8,392 nt of DNA from assembly GCA_042091035.1 (NCBI GenBank), contig JBELIG010000139.1, positions 1-8,392 of the forward strand. Reading direction: 5' to 3'. Under the pieces are notes generated by a model that was not told where the DNA came from, did no database searches, and saw only the letters and a program-made list of their open reading frames with translations. Positions 6,990 through 8,392 of the stretch are shown here, piece by piece. Each line of letters begins with the position of its first letter. Position 1 is the first letter of the stretch. This DNA is from AM-2324 sp042091035 (GTDB lineage: Bacteria; Bacteroidota; Bacteroidia; Chitinophagales; Saprospiraceae). The translations under genes and the position numbers were made by a program.

Positions 6990-8222
6990 ATGAATCATAC
7001 AAAATATTTCATAGCTATAATTACAATACTTTCACTTCTTGTATTTTCTTCTTGTGGTCATAAACATACCGAAGGAGACGGCCATAATCACGGAGCAGAA
7101 GAATCTACTCACTCTGAGGATGATGAACACGACCACGGAGGAGAAGAACAACACGAAGAAGGACTACACCTTTCAAAAGCACAAGCCAAGACAATCGGTT
7201 TAGAATTTGGAACATTGTCCTCTATCAAAGTCAATGACTTTGTTAAAGCAACAGGTTCATTGGGTCTGCCGCCAAATGCTCATTCTTCTGTTTCGGCAAA
7301 AACTAACGGTATCATAAAAGGAACAAAAAAATTCGTAGAAGGTGATTACATAAAGAAAGGAGCAGTTATTGCATATCTCGAAAATGCTGATTTAATAATT
7401 ACACAGCAAGATTATTTAGAAGCAAAGGCACAGCTAACCCTCAAGGGATTAGAGGTAGAACGACAAAATACCTTAGTGGAATCCAATGCTGGCGTAACCA
7501 AGAATTTACAAAATGCTCAAGCAGAAGTGGCAGTATTGGATGCTAAAACTCAAGGACTTGCCAAACAACTGTCCTTCTTAGGAATATCAACTTCTAATCT
7601 GTCACCAAGTACCATAAAACAGCAAATAGCTATTGTAGCACCAATGAGTGGCTATATTTCTAAGATTAATTTTCACAATGGTATGTATGCTCAATCTTCG
7701 ATTTCATTAATGGATATAATTTCTTCAGAGCACCTACATTTAGAGTTAGATGTATTTGAAAAGGATATTGCCAATATCAAGAAAGGGCAAAAGATTAGCT
7801 ATACAGTTCCTGCACTTGGCCAGTCAGTTTATTACGGATCAGTAGAGGTAATTGGTAAAGAGTTCAACGCCAATTCTAAGACTATACGTGTTCACGGTCA
7901 CTTAGAAGGTACAAAGCCAACCTTTCTAAAAGACTTATTCATTAACGCTAAAATTTATCTCAATAATGAAGAGTCCTCAGCTTTACCAGAGGAAGCAATT
8001 ATCAAAGATGGAGCTAACAGTTTTATATATGTAGCTAATGAAAAGGTGGATGATAAAGAAATAGAATTTGAGAAGATAGCAGTTGTTACAGGTGCAACAG
8101 ACAATGGTTTTACAGCCGTGAAATTAATCGATACAATTCCAGATGGAATGCAGATAGTAACGAAAGGAGCTTACTATGTCTATGCACAATCTAAAGCAGG
8201 AGAATTAGAACACGAACATTAA
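6990..8222 (+). CDS. czcB: CzcB-like RND efflux periplasmic adaptor lipoprotein with His-rich N-terminus
   Basis: Membrane fusion protein expected to join the preceding RND-OMF fusion in the periplasm; 410 residues. Residues 1-21 are a lipoprotein signal ending VFSSC, with Cys22 as the lipidated residue. The mature N-terminus is His/Asp/Glu-rich: nine His between 24 and 60 (24, 26, 32, 34, 41, 47, 49, 55, 60), a likely metal-gathering arm. Then come the first lipoyl half, about 98-135 with VEGDYIKKGAVIAYLE; a helical hairpin about 137-205; the second lipoyl half 213-245 with APMSGYISKI; a beta-barrel from about 248 (HLHLELDVFEKD) to 330; and a membrane-proximal domain to about 400. The tail ends HEH. 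It lacks the CxxC metal domain and DUF3347 of the first adaptor, so it is a different subtype. It starts 13 bases after the pump stop and is surely cotranscribed. The Zn/Cd/Co assignment rests on the pump. Confidence 0.92.
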   Translation: MNHTKYFIAIITILSLLVFSSCGHKHTEGDGHNHGAEESTHSEDDEHDHGGEEQHEEGLHLSKAQAKTIGLEFGTLSSIKVNDFVKATGSLGLPPNAHSSVSAKTNGIIKGTKKFVEGDYIKKGAVIAYLENADLIITQQDYLEAKAQLTLKGLEVERQNTLVESNAGVTKNLQNAQAEVAVLDAKTQGLAKQLSFLGISTSNLSPSTIKQQIAIVAPMSGYISKINFHNGMYAQSSISLMDIISSEHLHLELDVFEKDIANIKKGQKISYTVPALGQSVYYGSVEVIGKEFNANSKTIRVHGHLEGTKPTFLKDLFINAKIYLNNEESSALPEEAIIKDGANSFIYVANEKVDDKEIEFEKIAVVTGATDNGFTAVKLIDTIPDGMQIVTKGAYYVYAQSKAGELEHEH

Positions 8223-8232
8223 TACAATCATT

Positions 8233-8392
8233 ATGTATCTATTTATATTCTTTATCATTTATTTTCTCTTAGTCTTTGTACTACGATCATTTTTACTTTG
8301 GAAGAAAACCAAAGTCATTCCACTCACCTTCAACAAGGGTGATGATGCACACGGCTACAATGGGAAAGTATTTGGCATTATTTCTATCATCG
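8233..8392 (+). CDS. Partial membrane protein, possibly isoprenylcysteine-methyltransferase-like
   Basis: An open frame from ATG 8233 runs without a stop to the window edge, giving 53 residues of a longer protein. It begins 10 bases after the adaptor stop, so it is probably the next gene of the operon. Residues 2-23 are strongly hydrophobic (MYLFIFFIIYFLLVFVLRSFLLW), followed by a basic KKTK and then FNKGDDAHGYNGKVF leading into a second hydrophobic stretch. The pattern of one helix, a basic turn and a GDDAHGY-type loop reminds me of membrane methyltransferases of the ICMT-like family that sit at the end of metal RND operons in Bacteroidota. The catalytic C-terminal region is not in the window, so the name is tentative. 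The reading frame itself is likely real. Confidence 0.6.
   Translation, partial: MYLFIFFIIYFLLVFVLRSFLLWKKTKVIPLTFNKGDDAHGYNGKVFGIISII

Noticed and set aside
1..8392. A wholly new defence or mobile system
   Set aside because: No nuclease, transposase, recombinase, reverse transcriptase, toxin or repeat array was seen; every complete gene fits a metal efflux locus.

Overview
The window looks like a piece of a Bacteroidota genome (Cytophagia, Flavobacteriia or a relative). It is AT-rich, start codons lack obvious Shine-Dalgarno sequences, and two short intergenic gaps carry TAnnTTTG elements, the -7 promoter motif of this phylum. The gene set is also typical: a DUF3347-tailed metal efflux adaptor, a DUF6660-like Cys/His-rich small protein and an RND pump fused to a TolC-type outer-membrane factor. 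All genes lie on the + strand with gaps of 10 to 74 bases. No tRNA, rRNA, mobile element or CRISPR array was seen, and no gap exceeds 300 bases.

Layout: bases 1-10 match the 3' tail of the Illumina adapter, so they are probably not genomic. 13-1764 encodes a CusB-like periplasmic adaptor with an N-terminal heavy-metal-binding domain and a C-terminal DUF3347 domain. It probably closes an operon whose pump gene lies outside the window. 1797-2210 encodes a Fur-family repressor. 2211-2261 holds a candidate operator (TTGCAA-N5-TTGCAA) and a -7 element. 2262-2582 encodes a small exported Cys/His-rich protein. 2657-6976 encodes a 1439-residue CzcA-like pump whose C-terminal ~376 residues are an outer-membrane factor, joined through a signal-peptide-like linker. 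6990-8222 encodes a His-rich lipoprotein adaptor (CzcB-like). 8233-8392 is the start of a membrane protein that resembles the isoprenylcysteine-methyltransferase-like family and is cut by the window end.

How they fit together (inference): the small Cys/His protein, the pump-OMF fusion and the lipoprotein adaptor form one tripartite efflux system exporting a metal from periplasm or cytoplasm across the outer membrane. The Fur-like protein probably represses it through the dyad just upstream. Pump residues point to a divalent metal (Zn/Cd/Co class) rather than Cu(I)/Ag(I). The first adaptor has copper-system features, so two metal efflux systems of different specificity seem to sit side by side.

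The gene families are known ones. The parts that merit a second look are the adapter remnant, the predicted processing site inside the pump-OMF fusion, the operator candidate and the repeated 9-base promoter-to-start spacing.
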